Of a DNA stretch of 64,000 nt, positions 36,664 to 45,318 are shown in pieces. Below the pieces are notes generated by a model. The model worked only from the letters and a program-made list of their open reading frames with translations. It made no database searches and had not been told where the DNA came from. How positions within the stretch are numbered: the stretch's first letter is position 1; every line of letters starts with the position of its first letter. This DNA is from CAWBRY01 sp963791295 (GTDB lineage Bacteria; Bacteroidota; Bacteroidia; Chitinophagales; Chitinophagaceae): assembly GCA_963791295.1 (NCBI GenBank), contig CAWBRY010000004.1, positions 682,001-746,000 on the forward strand, read 5' to 3'. The position numbers were made by a program, and so were the translations under genes.

Positions 36664-37368
36664 ATGAAAAATAGAAACCTCTTCTCGCTCGCAGTTGTCT
36701 GTGCCGCTGCCATGTTTTTTTTGAAGGATGCTCACCGCAGTTTCCTGGGTGTTGATATTGACACAATGAAAGGCTATTCGCGAGGGTTGGTTGTAAATGG
36801 CATTTATAAAGGATATGGTGCCGAAAGTGCCGGACTCAAACGGGGTGATATCATTACTGCAATCAATTCAACCAGGATTGATGATTTCGACGAATTGGTA
36901 GAAACGCTGGATGAATATGAACCCGGAACGCAGGTAGAGGTTTTTTATATCCGCGACAATGAAAAAAGAAGCGTAAAAGTGCCGATCTCGAAATATCCCG
37001 AGTTTTTGAAATACGACAAAGGGGGATTTGGTACTGATAAAAAAGAATCGCGTGCAAGAATTGGTTTATATGGCGAGTCCATGTGGGATGACTATGCAAT
37101 ATTGATAACCAGTTTTACGAAAGATTCACCCGCCGAAGATGCGGGCCTTCGCGTAGGCGATGTGATACTGAAAATGGACAACTATGAATTTGCGACGATG
37201 GAAGAGCTCAAATACTACCTTTCCAAATATAAAAAAGGAAATGTTGTAACGCTGACGATCAAACGCGATGGCAAGCAACAGTCAGTTAAAGTTACACTGG
37301 ATGAAGAAGAGTGTAAGGACAAGGATATGAAGGACAAAAAGGAAATTAGAAGAAGGGTCCAAAGCTAG
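36664..37368 (+). CDS. Protein with two PDZ domains and no protease domain
   Basis: 234-residue protein with an N-terminal signal or anchor (MKNRNLFSLAVVCAAAMFFL), then PDZ 1 (about 25-115; FLGVDID, GYGAESAGLKRGDIITAINSTRID) and PDZ 2 (about 130-215; FTKDSPAEDAGLRVGDVILKMDNYEF). The C-terminal tail is highly charged. There is no Ser-protease triad, so it is likely a periplasmic scaffold or substrate adaptor. It ends 2 bases before the stop of the convergent ferritin-like gene. The partner is unknown. Confidence 0.82.
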   Translation: MKNRNLFSLAVVCAAAMFFLKDAHRSFLGVDIDTMKGYSRGLVVNGIYKGYGAESAGLKRGDIITAINSTRIDDFDELVETLDEYEPGTQVEVFYIRDNEKRSVKVPISKYPEFLKYDKGGFGTDKKESRARIGLYGESMWDDYAILITSFTKDSPAEDAGLRVGDVILKMDNYEFATMEELKYYLSKYKKGNVVTLTIKRDGKQQSVKVTLDEEECKDKDMKDKKEIRRRVQS

Positions 37369-37370
37369 GA

Positions 37371-37688
37371 TCATTCTTCTACTGCCTCTTCCGCCTTTTC
37401 ACTGTTCTTGACAATGTCACCTGGCTTGAACAACACGTTCTTCATGATTGTTCTCCATTTACTTTTCGTTCGTAAGAGGAATTCCAAATCCATGGAAAAG
37501 TGAATGAATTCTTCTTCCTGTGCCTTTTCCATGATTTTTTTTGCGACTTTATCCTTTTCCAGGGATATGCGCTGCTCATACCAACCAATGGCTTCCGCCT
37601 CCTCGGTCAATGAGGTTAGCATGCGCGCAAAGGTCCGGGTTGCCTGCGATAACTCTTCCGCTGGTTCGTGATATTGGTCAAATCCCAT
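37371..37688 (-). CDS. Encapsulated-ferritin-like (EncFtn) protein without a shell gene
   Basis: 105-residue ferritin-like protein. Its sequence lines up with encapsulated ferritin of Rhodospirillum rubrum: HEPAEELS near the start, SLTEEAEAIGWYEQR (residues 26-40), EEEFIHFSMDLEFLLR (58-73) and SKWRTIMKNVLF. The ferroxidase ligands Glu30, Glu60 and His63 correspond to E32, E62 and H65 of the family, and Trp36/Tyr37 are kept. EncFtn subunits are short because two of them make one four-helix centre, and they oxidise Fe(II). The C-terminus is acidic (EKAEEAVEE) and lacks a shell-loading peptide, and no encapsulin gene is visible nearby. It lies just upstream of nothing related; 27 bases separate it from tgt. 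Confidence 0.85.
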   Translation of the reverse strand: MGFDQYHEPAEELSQATRTFARMLTSLTEEAEAIGWYEQRISLEKDKVAKKIMEKAQEEEFIHFSMDLEFLLRTKSKWRTIMKNVLFKPGDIVKNSEKAEEAVEE

Positions 37689-37715
37689 GGTATATATTTT
37701 AAAATTTAAAACTTG

Positions 37716-38855
37716 CTAAAGTCTTGTTTTCAATCTATCCACCTGTTCATTCTTCCACGAATTAAAATCTCCCTTCACGATGTGCTCCCGGGCCTGCCTG
37801 ACCAGGTCAATGTAAAAAGCCAGGTTGTGCACGCTTGCTATAGTCAATCCTAAAAATTCTTTTGATTTCATCAGGTGCCGAAGATAGGCTTTGCTGTAAT
37901 AATTGCTCACCTCGGTATTCACTCCTTCATCCAGTGGACTAAAATCTTTTTCCCATTTCTTATTGTCAATATTGATAATTCCCTGTGAAGTAAACAACAT
38001 CGCATTCCTGCCGTTCCGAGTTGGCATAACGCAATCAAACATATCAACTCCACGGCTGATACATTCCAGAATATTCCAGGGAGTGCCCACGCCCATCAGG
38101 TAGCGGGGTTTGTCTTTTGGCAACAGATCACAGCACCAATCGCAAATCTCATACATGATCTCTTCGGGTTCACCCACACTCAATCCACCAATCGCATTGC
38201 CGGCCGCATTTTTTTCCGCAATGTATTCGCAGGATTGCTTTCTAAGATCCTTAAAAGTGCCGCCCTGAACAATGGGAAAAAGGTTTTGAGTATAGCCATA
38301 CAGCGAGGAAGTGGAATGGAATTGCTGAAAACAACGATCGAGCCAACCGTGTGTCAAAGCCAATGATTGCCGCGCATAGGAATATTCACTGGAACCGGGC
38401 GGGCATTCGTCAAAAGCCATCATGATGTCGCCGCCGATTTGACGCTGAATATCGATTACGTTTTCCGGCCTGAACAAATGTTTTGATCCATCAATATGGC
38501 TTTGAAAAGTAACTCCTTCTTCCAGTATTTTTCTCGTGCCGGAAAGTGAAAAAACCTGGTAACCTCCACTATCGGTAAGTATCGGATGTTCCCAGTTCAT
38601 AAATCGATGCAGGCCGCCAGCTTGCTCTAGTACCTCCAATCCCGGACGCAGGTATAAATGGTATGTGTTTCCGAGAATGATCTCTGCCTTTATATCATGA
38701 ATTAGTTGATGCTGCGTAACTGCCTTTACTGTCCCGGCAGTGCCCACCGGCATGAATACGGGAGTGGATATTTTACCATGATCAGTCGTTATCGTGCCTG
38801 CCCGCGCTTTCGAGTCGGCATCATTTTCTTCGAGGTGAAATTCCAGTGCGGCCAT
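37716..38855 (-). CDS. tgt: Queuine tRNA-guanine transglycosylase
   Basis: 379-residue TIM-barrel enzyme exchanging guanine-34 for preQ1 in GU(N) tRNAs. Family marks are FMPVGTAGTVKAVT, NTYHLYLRPG, ILTDSGGYQVFSL with the catalytic Asp, GGDIMMAFDECPPG, GGLSVGEPEEIMY, RYLMGVGTP, and the second catalytic Asp in DMFDCVMPTRNGRNA. The zinc-binding part at the C-terminus is shorter on Cys than in E. coli; the ligand set could not be checked in full. Upstream on the same strand ferritin-like gene follows it by 27 bases, but the pair need not be functionally linked. Confidence 0.94.
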   Translation of the reverse strand: MAALEFHLEENDADSKARAGTITTDHGKISTPVFMPVGTAGTVKAVTQHQLIHDIKAEIILGNTYHLYLRPGLEVLEQAGGLHRFMNWEHPILTDSGGYQVFSLSGTRKILEEGVTFQSHIDGSKHLFRPENVIDIQRQIGGDIMMAFDECPPGSSEYSYARQSLALTHGWLDRCFQQFHSTSSLYGYTQNLFPIVQGGTFKDLRKQSCEYIAEKNAAGNAIGGLSVGEPEEIMYEICDWCCDLLPKDKPRYLMGVGTPWNILECISRGVDMFDCVMPTRNGRNAMLFTSQGIINIDNKKWEKDFSPLDEGVNTEVSNYYSKAYLRHLMKSKEFLGLTIASVHNLAFYIDLVRQAREHIVKGDFNSWKNEQVDRLKTRL

Positions 38856-38985
38856 GATTGCTGCAAGTTAAATGGAGAATAGAGAAATGAAAAATTCAGG
38901 AATAGGTAACGAGAATGAGGATTTCCTTTAGCTGTCTGAGTTTTTTACAGTTCGATATTCTTATTTCTCGTTTATCTTCGCATCC

Positions 38986-40107
38986 ATGCCACCCACCCAC
39001 TGGGCAGAGATCTGCTACTATGCTTTCATGGCGACCACCATTCTGCAGGTCATTTATTATGGCTGGTTTTTCAGTCGACTTGCCTTTTTTAGAAAAAAGA
39101 AAAAGATACATACACAGCAACATCCGGTCTCCGTGGTTATTTGTGCAAGGGATGAGGACGAGAATCTGGCACGGAATCTTCCTGGTGTGTTAGTCCAATC
39201 CTATTCCACCACAAGTGAGGTGGTGGTGGTAAATGATAATTCGCTAGACGATTCCAAATACATCCTGCAGGAATTGAAGAATACATTTAAGTCGTTGAAT
39301 GTAATCGAGCTGACGCAGGAAGCGAAACTCATTTCCGGAAAAAAATATCCACTGTCCATCGGTATCCGAGAAGCGAAACATGAAGTCCTCTTATTGACCG
39401 ATGCCGATTGCGTTCCATCGAGTGAGCATTGGATTGAAAAAATGCAGGATGGATATAATGATGATATCGAGATCGTGCTTGGGTATGGGGCCTACCACAA
39501 ACGCAAAGGGGTTCTTAATAAATTGATCCGGTTCGAGACCTTTCATACAGCCCTTCAGTATCTCTCTTATGCGTTGGCTGGAATACCTTACATGGGTGTA
39601 GGCAGAAATCTTTCCTATAAGAAAAGTTTGTTTTTGCGAAACAAGGGGTTTGCCTTTATCAATCATATTCCCAGCGGGGACGACGATCTCTTTATTAATA
39701 AGGTAGCAACACGCTCCAATACGGCGGTAGTTATTGACCCGGATGCCATTACTCGCTCAGTGCCAAAGACCACTTGGAATGCATGGTGGCGGCAAAAGAC
39801 CCGGCATTATACGACTGCGAAATACTATAAGCCTAAGCATAAGTTCTTACTCGGGCTCTATTCACTTTCACAATTTGTTTTCTATCCCCTTCTATTCTGC
39901 ACATTGATTTTTTTTAATTGGAAGCTGGCTCTCATGATCTACGGTGTCAGGCTGCTAGTCCAGGCGTTTATCTTTTATAAGAGCATGAAAAAGATGGGCG
40001 AAAGCGATCTATGGCCCTGGTTCATTTTCCTGGACCTCTGGATGTTTTTTTATTATTTTATTTTCGCTCCAACTTTATGGCGCAAACCAAAGAGAAATTG
40101 GAATTAA
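38986..40107 (+). CDS. Membrane glycosyltransferase family 2
   Basis: 373-residue processive-type GT2 enzyme. One membrane helix at the N-terminus (residues about 13-32), a GT-A domain with SVVICARDEDENL, VVVVNDNSLDD, LLTDADCVPSSEHW (the DxD-type metal site), GVGRNLSYKKSLF, SGDDDLFINK and WWRQKTRHYTT, equivalent to Q/RxxRW, and two to three C-terminal helices. Such enzymes build surface polysaccharides or glycolipids using a nucleotide sugar. The acceptor and sugar are unknown. The gene has its own upstream region (130 bases) and is followed by rsmG after 61 bases. Confidence 0.88.
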   Translation: MPPTHWAEICYYAFMATTILQVIYYGWFFSRLAFFRKKKKIHTQQHPVSVVICARDEDENLARNLPGVLVQSYSTTSEVVVVNDNSLDDSKYILQELKNTFKSLNVIELTQEAKLISGKKYPLSIGIREAKHEVLLLTDADCVPSSEHWIEKMQDGYNDDIEIVLGYGAYHKRKGVLNKLIRFETFHTALQYLSYALAGIPYMGVGRNLSYKKSLFLRNKGFAFINHIPSGDDDLFINKVATRSNTAVVIDPDAITRSVPKTTWNAWWRQKTRHYTTAKYYKPKHKFLLGLYSLSQFVFYPLLFCTLIFFNWKLALMIYGVRLLVQAFIFYKSMKKMGESDLWPWFIFLDLWMFFYYFIFAPTLWRKPKRNWN

Positions 40108-40168
40108 TGGTTGCGGCTTCCCTTGTGCTCTTGTTGTTTCTTTTACACCGTTTGTAGTAAGAACCATC

Positions 40169-40831
40169 ATGGAAATCATCTTAAAATATTTTCCCGATCT
40201 GAGTGCAGAGCAGATCATGCGCTTTGAAAAATTAGGTCCATTATATATGGAGTGGAATGAAAAAATAAATGTCATTTCCAGAAAAGATGTCGATGGTTTG
40301 TATGAAAAACATATACTTCATTCCCTGAGCATTGCCGCAGCCTTTTCATTTGAAGCGGGCACGCGGATGCTGGATATTGGTACTGGCGGTGGTTTTCCTG
40401 GCATCCCTCTCGCTATTTTCTTTCCCGAACTGAGGTTTCACCTTGTGGACAGTATTGCTAAAAAGATTAAAGTTGTGGACGCAATAGTGGAGGCAATCGG
40501 ATTAAATAATATTACCACGGAGGTTTCCCGGGTGGAAGATTTGAAAAGAAATGGCGGTTATGACTTTACGATATCGAGAGCGGTAGCATCGCTAAAAGAA
40601 TTATGGCAATGGAGCAGACCCGTATTGAAGAAAAAGACGGAGGAAATCATGTATGCAAAGGCAAGGCAGCCAGGTAGTGAATCCTGGGGGCCGGGACTTA
40701 TTTCGATGAAAGGTGGTCAGCTCGATGCGGAGATAAAGTCGAGCGGAACAATGCCTATTAAGATTTCCTTATCAGGATTATTTTCTGAAGACTACTTTAA
40801 AGAAAAGTATCTTCTATATATACCCGCTTAG
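40169..40831 (+). CDS. rsmG: 16S rRNA (guanine(527)-N7)-methyltransferase RsmG
   Basis: 220-residue SAM-dependent methyltransferase acting on G527 of 16S rRNA. The N-terminal helical part has LYMEWNEKINVISRKD, the SAM site is MLDIGTGGGFPGIPLAIFFP, followed by LVDSIAKKIKVV and the conserved SRAVASLKELW. Length is as expected. It follows the GT2 gene and precedes a NarL-type regulator. Confidence 0.93.
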   Translation: MEIILKYFPDLSAEQIMRFEKLGPLYMEWNEKINVISRKDVDGLYEKHILHSLSIAAAFSFEAGTRMLDIGTGGGFPGIPLAIFFPELRFHLVDSIAKKIKVVDAIVEAIGLNNITTEVSRVEDLKRNGGYDFTISRAVASLKELWQWSRPVLKKKTEEIMYAKARQPGSESWGPGLISMKGGQLDAEIKSSGTMPIKISLSGLFSEDYFKEKYLLYIPA

Positions 40832-40887
40832 TAAAATCCCATCTTCGTGGTATTGTTTTGGCCCTCCTGGACCCTCATCTTTACCAA

Positions 40888-41529
40888 ATGAATGACATCT
40901 CAGTTTGCATAGTAGACGACAATAAAGAATTCCGCAATTCAATGGAAGAAATCATGCAGATGTCGCCAGGATACACCTGCATTGGTAAGATTTCCACGGC
41001 AGAGGAAGCAATTAGCCAAATACCTTCATTGCAGCCTGACGTGGTATTGATGGACATAAATCTGGGTAGTGAAGAAAATGGGATTGATTGTGTAAGGACA
41101 CTAAAACCGTTGGCGCCAGAAACTAATTTCATGATGTGTACAGTCTATGAAGAAAGTGAAAAGATCTTTGAAGCACTCAGCGCCGGTGCGCACGGTTATA
41201 TATTAAAGAAGACCGAGCCTTTGAGGATGTTGGACGCTATCCGGGAACTACATGCTGGGGGTGCTCCTATGAGCAGCCAGATTGCCCGAAAGGTGGTAAG
41301 TGATTTTCACAAGAGGGGTGGCTCGCAAAAGGGAAAGGAAATAGACAGGTTGACAAAAAGGGAAAAAGAAATTCTCGAATTACTTTCGAAGGGTTTGATG
41401 TACAAGGAAATTGCCGGAATGCTTTTCCTTTCCCACGAGACCATCCGAAAACATGTATATCATATTTATGAGAAGTTGCATGTCAACAACCGCGTTTCGG
41501 CGCTGAACATTTTGTATGGACGGAGTTAG
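40888..41529 (+). CDS. NarL/FixJ-type response regulator
   Basis: 213-residue regulator starting MNDISVCIVDDNKEF, preferred over a TTG 30 bases upstream. The receiver domain has the phospho-acceptor Asp in VVLMDINLGSEENG and Lys in ILKKTEPL; a LuxR-type helix-turn-helix (about 145-205) reads LTKREKEILELLSKGL, EIAGMLFLSHETIRKHV. No kinase gene is adjacent. Orphan regulators of this kind are frequent in Bacteroidota. A mini repeat with inverted ends follows its stop codon. Confidence 0.9.
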   Translation: MNDISVCIVDDNKEFRNSMEEIMQMSPGYTCIGKISTAEEAISQIPSLQPDVVLMDINLGSEENGIDCVRTLKPLAPETNFMMCTVYEESEKIFEALSAGAHGYILKKTEPLRMLDAIRELHAGGAPMSSQIARKVVSDFHKRGGSQKGKEIDRLTKREKEILELLSKGLMYKEIAGMLFLSHETIRKHVYHIYEKLHVNNRVSALNILYGRS

Positions 41530-41532
41530 GTT

Positions 41533-41577
41533 GTAAGCCTGCCATCTAGCATCCAGCATCTAGCATCTAGGGCTTAC
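41533..41577. repeat. Short direct repeats framed by a 7-bp inverted repeat
   Basis: Three to four copies of CATCTAGCATC-type units lie between GTAAGCC (41533-41539) and GGCTTAC (41571-41577). The array sits between two convergent stop codons and even overlaps the stop of the M1 gene. It may fold as a bidirectional 3' hairpin or be a remnant element. It lacks a T-run. Confidence 0.5.
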
Positions 41578-43430
41578 CACTTCAACTCCAACCTATTATT
41601 CTTCCTCTCCACATCCGCCATGCGCTGAGACGGGTCAATTTCTACAACGACTATGTCAGTTAGGCGACGAGTAGTTTCGACTACAAAAGTTCGGTTGGTC
41701 CATTTCCAGGCCTCATAGGTTTTTCGTGGAATCGATGAATCTTCAATTGGCTTTTCACCATACATCAGGTCGAGCGGAATGTAGTGCATTTCCCGGGTGT
41801 TGTCCTTAAATGTCAATTGAAGGTCGATCGGCATCGGCATCAATCCCGTGCGGCTCAAGCGGATTTTTGTTTTTCCCGAGTCCTCCCACAAGCTGTCGAT
41901 GTTGTAGTCGATCGTTCGGGTAGTGTTGATCCAGTATTCCTTATACCAATCCAGCTTGATCCCGCTTTCCCTTTCTGCCAGTTTGATAAAATCCATTGCA
42001 TTGGGATGTTTGAAGCGCCAGAGCCGGTAGTATTCAAGCAGGATCCTGTCACGGATAGCCGCGCCGGTAATATATCCAAGCTGCTCGAGAAAAATCTCGC
42101 CCTTGGCATAGGCCGCGTTATAATACGCAACGTTGGTATTGAAATGATCTGCGTGGGTACTCATCGGTTCTTCCCACCCGGACTTGGCTATCGATACATA
42201 GCCCGCATATGTATCGTCAAAAGGAAAAGCTCGCGAACCCGACATGGCAGCGACCAATCGGTGTTCGGCATAAGACGCAAAGCCCTCATCCATCCATGCA
42301 TAAAGGGACTCGTTGTTAGCCAATACGCCATAATACCAGTTGTGCATCAATTCATGAAAGGCTGAGCTGGGACTCATCAATAACGTCGACATCGGGTATT
42401 CCATAGCGCCATCACCGCCATGCACAAACGAAAATTGCTTATATGAGTAGGGACCGAAAGTCTTTTCGATATAAGGGAGGTCTTTTTCTACTTTATCCAG
42501 CAATTCTTCCCACACTTTGGCCGGGGCGGTGGTGGGCTTATACAATACATGGAATACCAGACTATCTCTTAGTTTCCTGGAAACATGGATATAATCGGGA
42601 TCCGCAGCCCACATGAAATCATGAACGCGGGGTGCAAGAAATTTCCAGGTAAGCTTCCCTCCCGGCGGACGCGTAACCTTTGTGCCCGGATTTTCATAGC
42701 CGTATCCAATTTGATTTCCATTTTGCAAGTAACCAGTGCCGCCAAGGATATACTTGCTATCAATGGTAATGTTTACCTCAAAGTCACCCCACACACCATA
42801 AAATTCCCTTGCTACATAAGGAGTCGCATGCCAACCTTCATAATCATATTCACAAAGCTTGGGATACCATTGGCTCATGGAATAACGCACTTTGGTGTTG
42901 GGATTGTCCCTACCACTTCTCCGGATCTGCAAAGGAACCTGCGCCTCGAAATCCATATCTAACACGACTCTTGACCTGGGTAAAATGGGTTTATCCAGCT
43001 TCACTTCCAAAATCGTTTCCAACATGGTAAACTGCTGCGGCCGGCCATTCAACTTCAGAGAAATAATTTTTTGATAACCTATTTCATCAGGCTTTAAATT
43101 CAATATGCGGTCCTCAACGCGCGAATCCCAATCCCGGATTTTATTTCCGCCCACATCTGTTCTTAGCACAACCGATCCTTGTCGACGACTGCGGTTGTCC
43201 ATCATGCTGTTGGGCTGAAAAGCATTGAAATATAAATGGTAAAAAATCTTGTCCAGCGTATCCGGAGAATTATTCCAATATTCCAGCTTTTGCTTGCCGG
43301 TAAACCGGTTGGTCTGAACATTCATGTCAATGTCCATCGTATATTTTACCCGCTGCTGCCACCGATCCGGCTGAGCCTGCAATACTAAAATGCCTGAAAG
43401 ACACAAGCCAGTAAGTAAACACTTGATCAT
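41574..43430 (-). CDS. M1-family metallopeptidase, secreted
   Basis: 618-residue zinc aminopeptidase-like protein with signal peptide (MIKCLLTGLCLSGILVLQAQ). The catalytic region has the exopeptidase-type GGDGAMEYPMS, zinc motif AFHELMHNWYYG (HExxH), and the third ligand Glu in MDEGFASYAEHRL. The N-terminal beta saddle (about residues 25-270) is present. Substrates are probably peptides in the periplasm. It stands alone between the orphan regulator and rsmI, both facing away or convergent. Confidence 0.9.
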   Translation of the reverse strand: MIKCLLTGLCLSGILVLQAQPDRWQQRVKYTMDIDMNVQTNRFTGKQKLEYWNNSPDTLDKIFYHLYFNAFQPNSMMDNRSRRQGSVVLRTDVGGNKIRDWDSRVEDRILNLKPDEIGYQKIISLKLNGRPQQFTMLETILEVKLDKPILPRSRVVLDMDFEAQVPLQIRRSGRDNPNTKVRYSMSQWYPKLCEYDYEGWHATPYVAREFYGVWGDFEVNITIDSKYILGGTGYLQNGNQIGYGYENPGTKVTRPPGGKLTWKFLAPRVHDFMWAADPDYIHVSRKLRDSLVFHVLYKPTTAPAKVWEELLDKVEKDLPYIEKTFGPYSYKQFSFVHGGDGAMEYPMSTLLMSPSSAFHELMHNWYYGVLANNESLYAWMDEGFASYAEHRLVAAMSGSRAFPFDDTYAGYVSIAKSGWEEPMSTHADHFNTNVAYYNAAYAKGEIFLEQLGYITGAAIRDRILLEYYRLWRFKHPNAMDFIKLAERESGIKLDWYKEYWINTTRTIDYNIDSLWEDSGKTKIRLSRTGLMPMPIDLQLTFKDNTREMHYIPLDLMYGEKPIEDSSIPRKTYEAWKWTNRTFVVETTRRLTDIVVVEIDPSQRMADVERKNNRLELKW

Positions 43431-43531
43431 TTTTCAATATGAAAATTAGAACAGTAAATTTCGGCAATCAACTGTTACGGGAAAAACAAAGTTGATGATT
43501 GGCTCACAGATGAGCGTAAAAAAGCGGGGCA

Positions 43532-44194
43532 TTATTTTCCCGATACGATGATCACGATTTCTCCCTTCACCGTCTTTCCATTGAAGTAATCATGCACTTC
43601 TTTCAATGTCCCTCTTTTATTTTCTTCAAATAATTTGGTTAGTTCCCGGCTCACACTACAGAGGCGATTCTCGCCAAAATGGAGGATAAACTCGGCCAAC
43701 GTTTTAACCAATCGAATGGGTGACTCGTAAAAGATGAGCGTCCTTTCTTCAGTTGCCAATTGTTTCAATAAAGTTTGCCTTCCTTTTTTCAAGGGCAGAA
43801 AACCCTCAAAACAAAATCGGTTGGATGGAATTCCACTATTGATCAGTGCCGGCACAAAAGCTGTTGGGCCAGGCAACGATTCTACCTTTATTCCTAATTT
43901 GATACATTCTCTCACTAACAAGAACGCGGGATCAGAAATGCCGGGCGTGCCGGCATCCGTAAGGACAGCCATATTTTTTCCTTCGAGCAACTGATTGACG
44001 AGATGTTGTAACACGCGATGTTCATTGTGTTGATGATAAGGGGAAATTGGACGGTTGATTTGATAATGATTCAGCAGCTTCGTCGTCGTTCGTGTGTCTT
44101 CCGCAAGTATTAAGTCGACCTCTTTTAGAACATCGAGAGCCCGGAGAGTTATATCCTTTAGATTACCAATAGGCGTGGGGACTAAATAAAGCAA
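43532..44194 (-). CDS. rsmI: 16S rRNA (cytidine(1402)-2'-O)-methyltransferase RsmI
   Basis: 220-residue tetrapyrrole methylase-fold enzyme that 2'-O-methylates C1402 of 16S rRNA. Signature regions are LYLVPTPIGNLKDITLRALDVLKEVD, ILAEDTRTTTKLLNHY (both in pieces under 20 residues here), VLTDAGTPGISDPAFLLV, SLPGPTAFVPALINSGIP and FYESPIRLVKTL. Length is about 10-60 residues short of the E. coli protein at the C-terminus, usual in Bacteroidota. It lies 57 bases downstream of purS. Confidence 0.93.
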   Translation of the reverse strand: MLYLVPTPIGNLKDITLRALDVLKEVDLILAEDTRTTTKLLNHYQINRPISPYHQHNEHRVLQHLVNQLLEGKNMAVLTDAGTPGISDPAFLLVRECIKLGIKVESLPGPTAFVPALINSGIPSNRFCFEGFLPLKKGRQTLLKQLATEERTLIFYESPIRLVKTLAEFILHFGENRLCSVSRELTKLFEENKRGTLKEVHDYFNGKTVKGEIVIIVSGK

Positions 44195-44251
44195 CGTTGA
44201 GAGGTTGAAAAATTTATAAGTTGACAGACTTTGCTTCAGTTTTAACTGAAA

Positions 44252-44497
44252 CTAATCAACATTCATTTCAAAGTATTCCATGACCGGATTAGCAAGCAGT
44301 TTCTTACTCGCTTCTTCCGCAATTTTCCTTGCCTCATCCGGTGAACCTGCATTAATCTGAAGTGTAACATTCTTTCCGATTCGTACATCATCGACCCCCT
44401 CCAGTCCCAGGTTTTGTAAACCACTGAGTACCGCCTTCCCCTGTGGGTCCAATAATTCCTTCAATGGCATAACTTTTATCTCGACGGTATAGGTCAT
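44252..44497 (-). CDS. purS: Phosphoribosylformylglycinamidine synthase subunit PurS
   Basis: 81-residue subunit of the three-part FGAM synthase of purine synthesis; it bridges PurL and PurQ and helps ammonia transfer. The pattern YTVEIKVMPLKELLDPQGKA, LGLEGVDDVRIGKN and MEYFEMNVD fits. Its ATG overlaps the pssA stop (ATGA, 44494-44497). purL and purQ are not in the window. Confidence 0.9.
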   Translation of the reverse strand: MTYTVEIKVMPLKELLDPQGKAVLSGLQNLGLEGVDDVRIGKNVTLQINAGSPDEARKIAEEASKKLLANPVMEYFEMNVD

Positions 44498-45258
44498 ACA
44501 ATTTTATTTTTGAAGATCAAAGATACAAGAACATAAGCAAGGAGAATGAACGGGGCAGCCACCCACTTCAATAGAAATGCCGCCGCCAGAGCGATCGCGA
44601 TCAGGATGTACCTGGGAAGATTTTTGGCTGTGGAAGACCTTGAAAATTTCAAGCTCATCATCGGCCAATCACTCACCAATAAATAAGCAAACAACAGGAT
44701 GCTTCCATATAATATCCATTTATTCAGCAAGAGATCCTGCGCATTCATTTGCTGATAAAAAATGATCATCGGCAAACAAGCAATCACCAGGCCGATAGCC
44801 GGTGTGGGCACTCCCTTAAAATAATATTGTTGGGTGTTGTCCAGATTGAATTTAGCCAGTCGCCAGGCAGCAGCGCAGGGTATAATAAATGCTGGTAATA
44901 ACCAGGCAATACTCATTTCCAACCCCCCTTCCTCCCGGGCAAGACTTAATCTCAATAATTGATACATTATCAGTCCCGGCGCAACTCCAAAACTCACCAC
45001 GTCTGCGAGGGAATCGAGTTGCTTACCCATATCTGATTCGGCCTTGAAAAGTCTTGCAATAAAGCCATCCAGGAAATCAACGATCGCAGCACCAAATATG
45101 AAAAGTGAACCCCATGTAATTTTTTCGGGCAATTCCCAACTGGTATAACCTTCCCGTTCAATGAACATCAGGGACTGGCCCGTCTGAAGAATGAAGACAA
45201 CCGCCAGGCAACCGAAGATCAGGTTGAGAAGGGTGAAGAGATTCGGGATTTGTTTCAT
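44494..45258 (-). CDS. pssA: CDP-diacylglycerol-serine O-phosphatidyltransferase
   Basis: 254-residue membrane enzyme of the CDP-alcohol phosphatidyltransferase family, making phosphatidylserine for phosphatidylethanolamine. The active-site motif is GAAIVDFLDGFIARLFKAESDMGKQLDSLADVVSFG, cited by its key residues D-x-x-D-G then G-x-x-x-D-x-x-x-D. Start at 45258 (MKQIPNLFTLLNL) is chosen because the 14 upstream codons are not conserved in the family. Several membrane spans follow. Coupled to purS downstream. Confidence 0.9.
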   Translation of the reverse strand: MKQIPNLFTLLNLIFGCLAVVFILQTGQSLMFIEREGYTSWELPEKITWGSLFIFGAAIVDFLDGFIARLFKAESDMGKQLDSLADVVSFGVAPGLIMYQLLRLSLAREEGGLEMSIAWLLPAFIIPCAAAWRLAKFNLDNTQQYYFKGVPTPAIGLVIACLPMIIFYQQMNAQDLLLNKWILYGSILLFAYLLVSDWPMMSLKFSRSSTAKNLPRYILIAIALAAAFLLKWVAAPFILLAYVLVSLIFKNKIV

Positions 45259-45318
45259 AATATGAATAAAGGATAATAGATGAATGTAGAAATGACCCAT
45301 GAATATAGAAATCTCTGC

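Noticed and set aside
37371..37688. Ordinary ferritin or bacterioferritin
   Set aside because: At 105 residues it has only two core helices, and its motif order matches EncFtn rather than classical four-helix ferritins.
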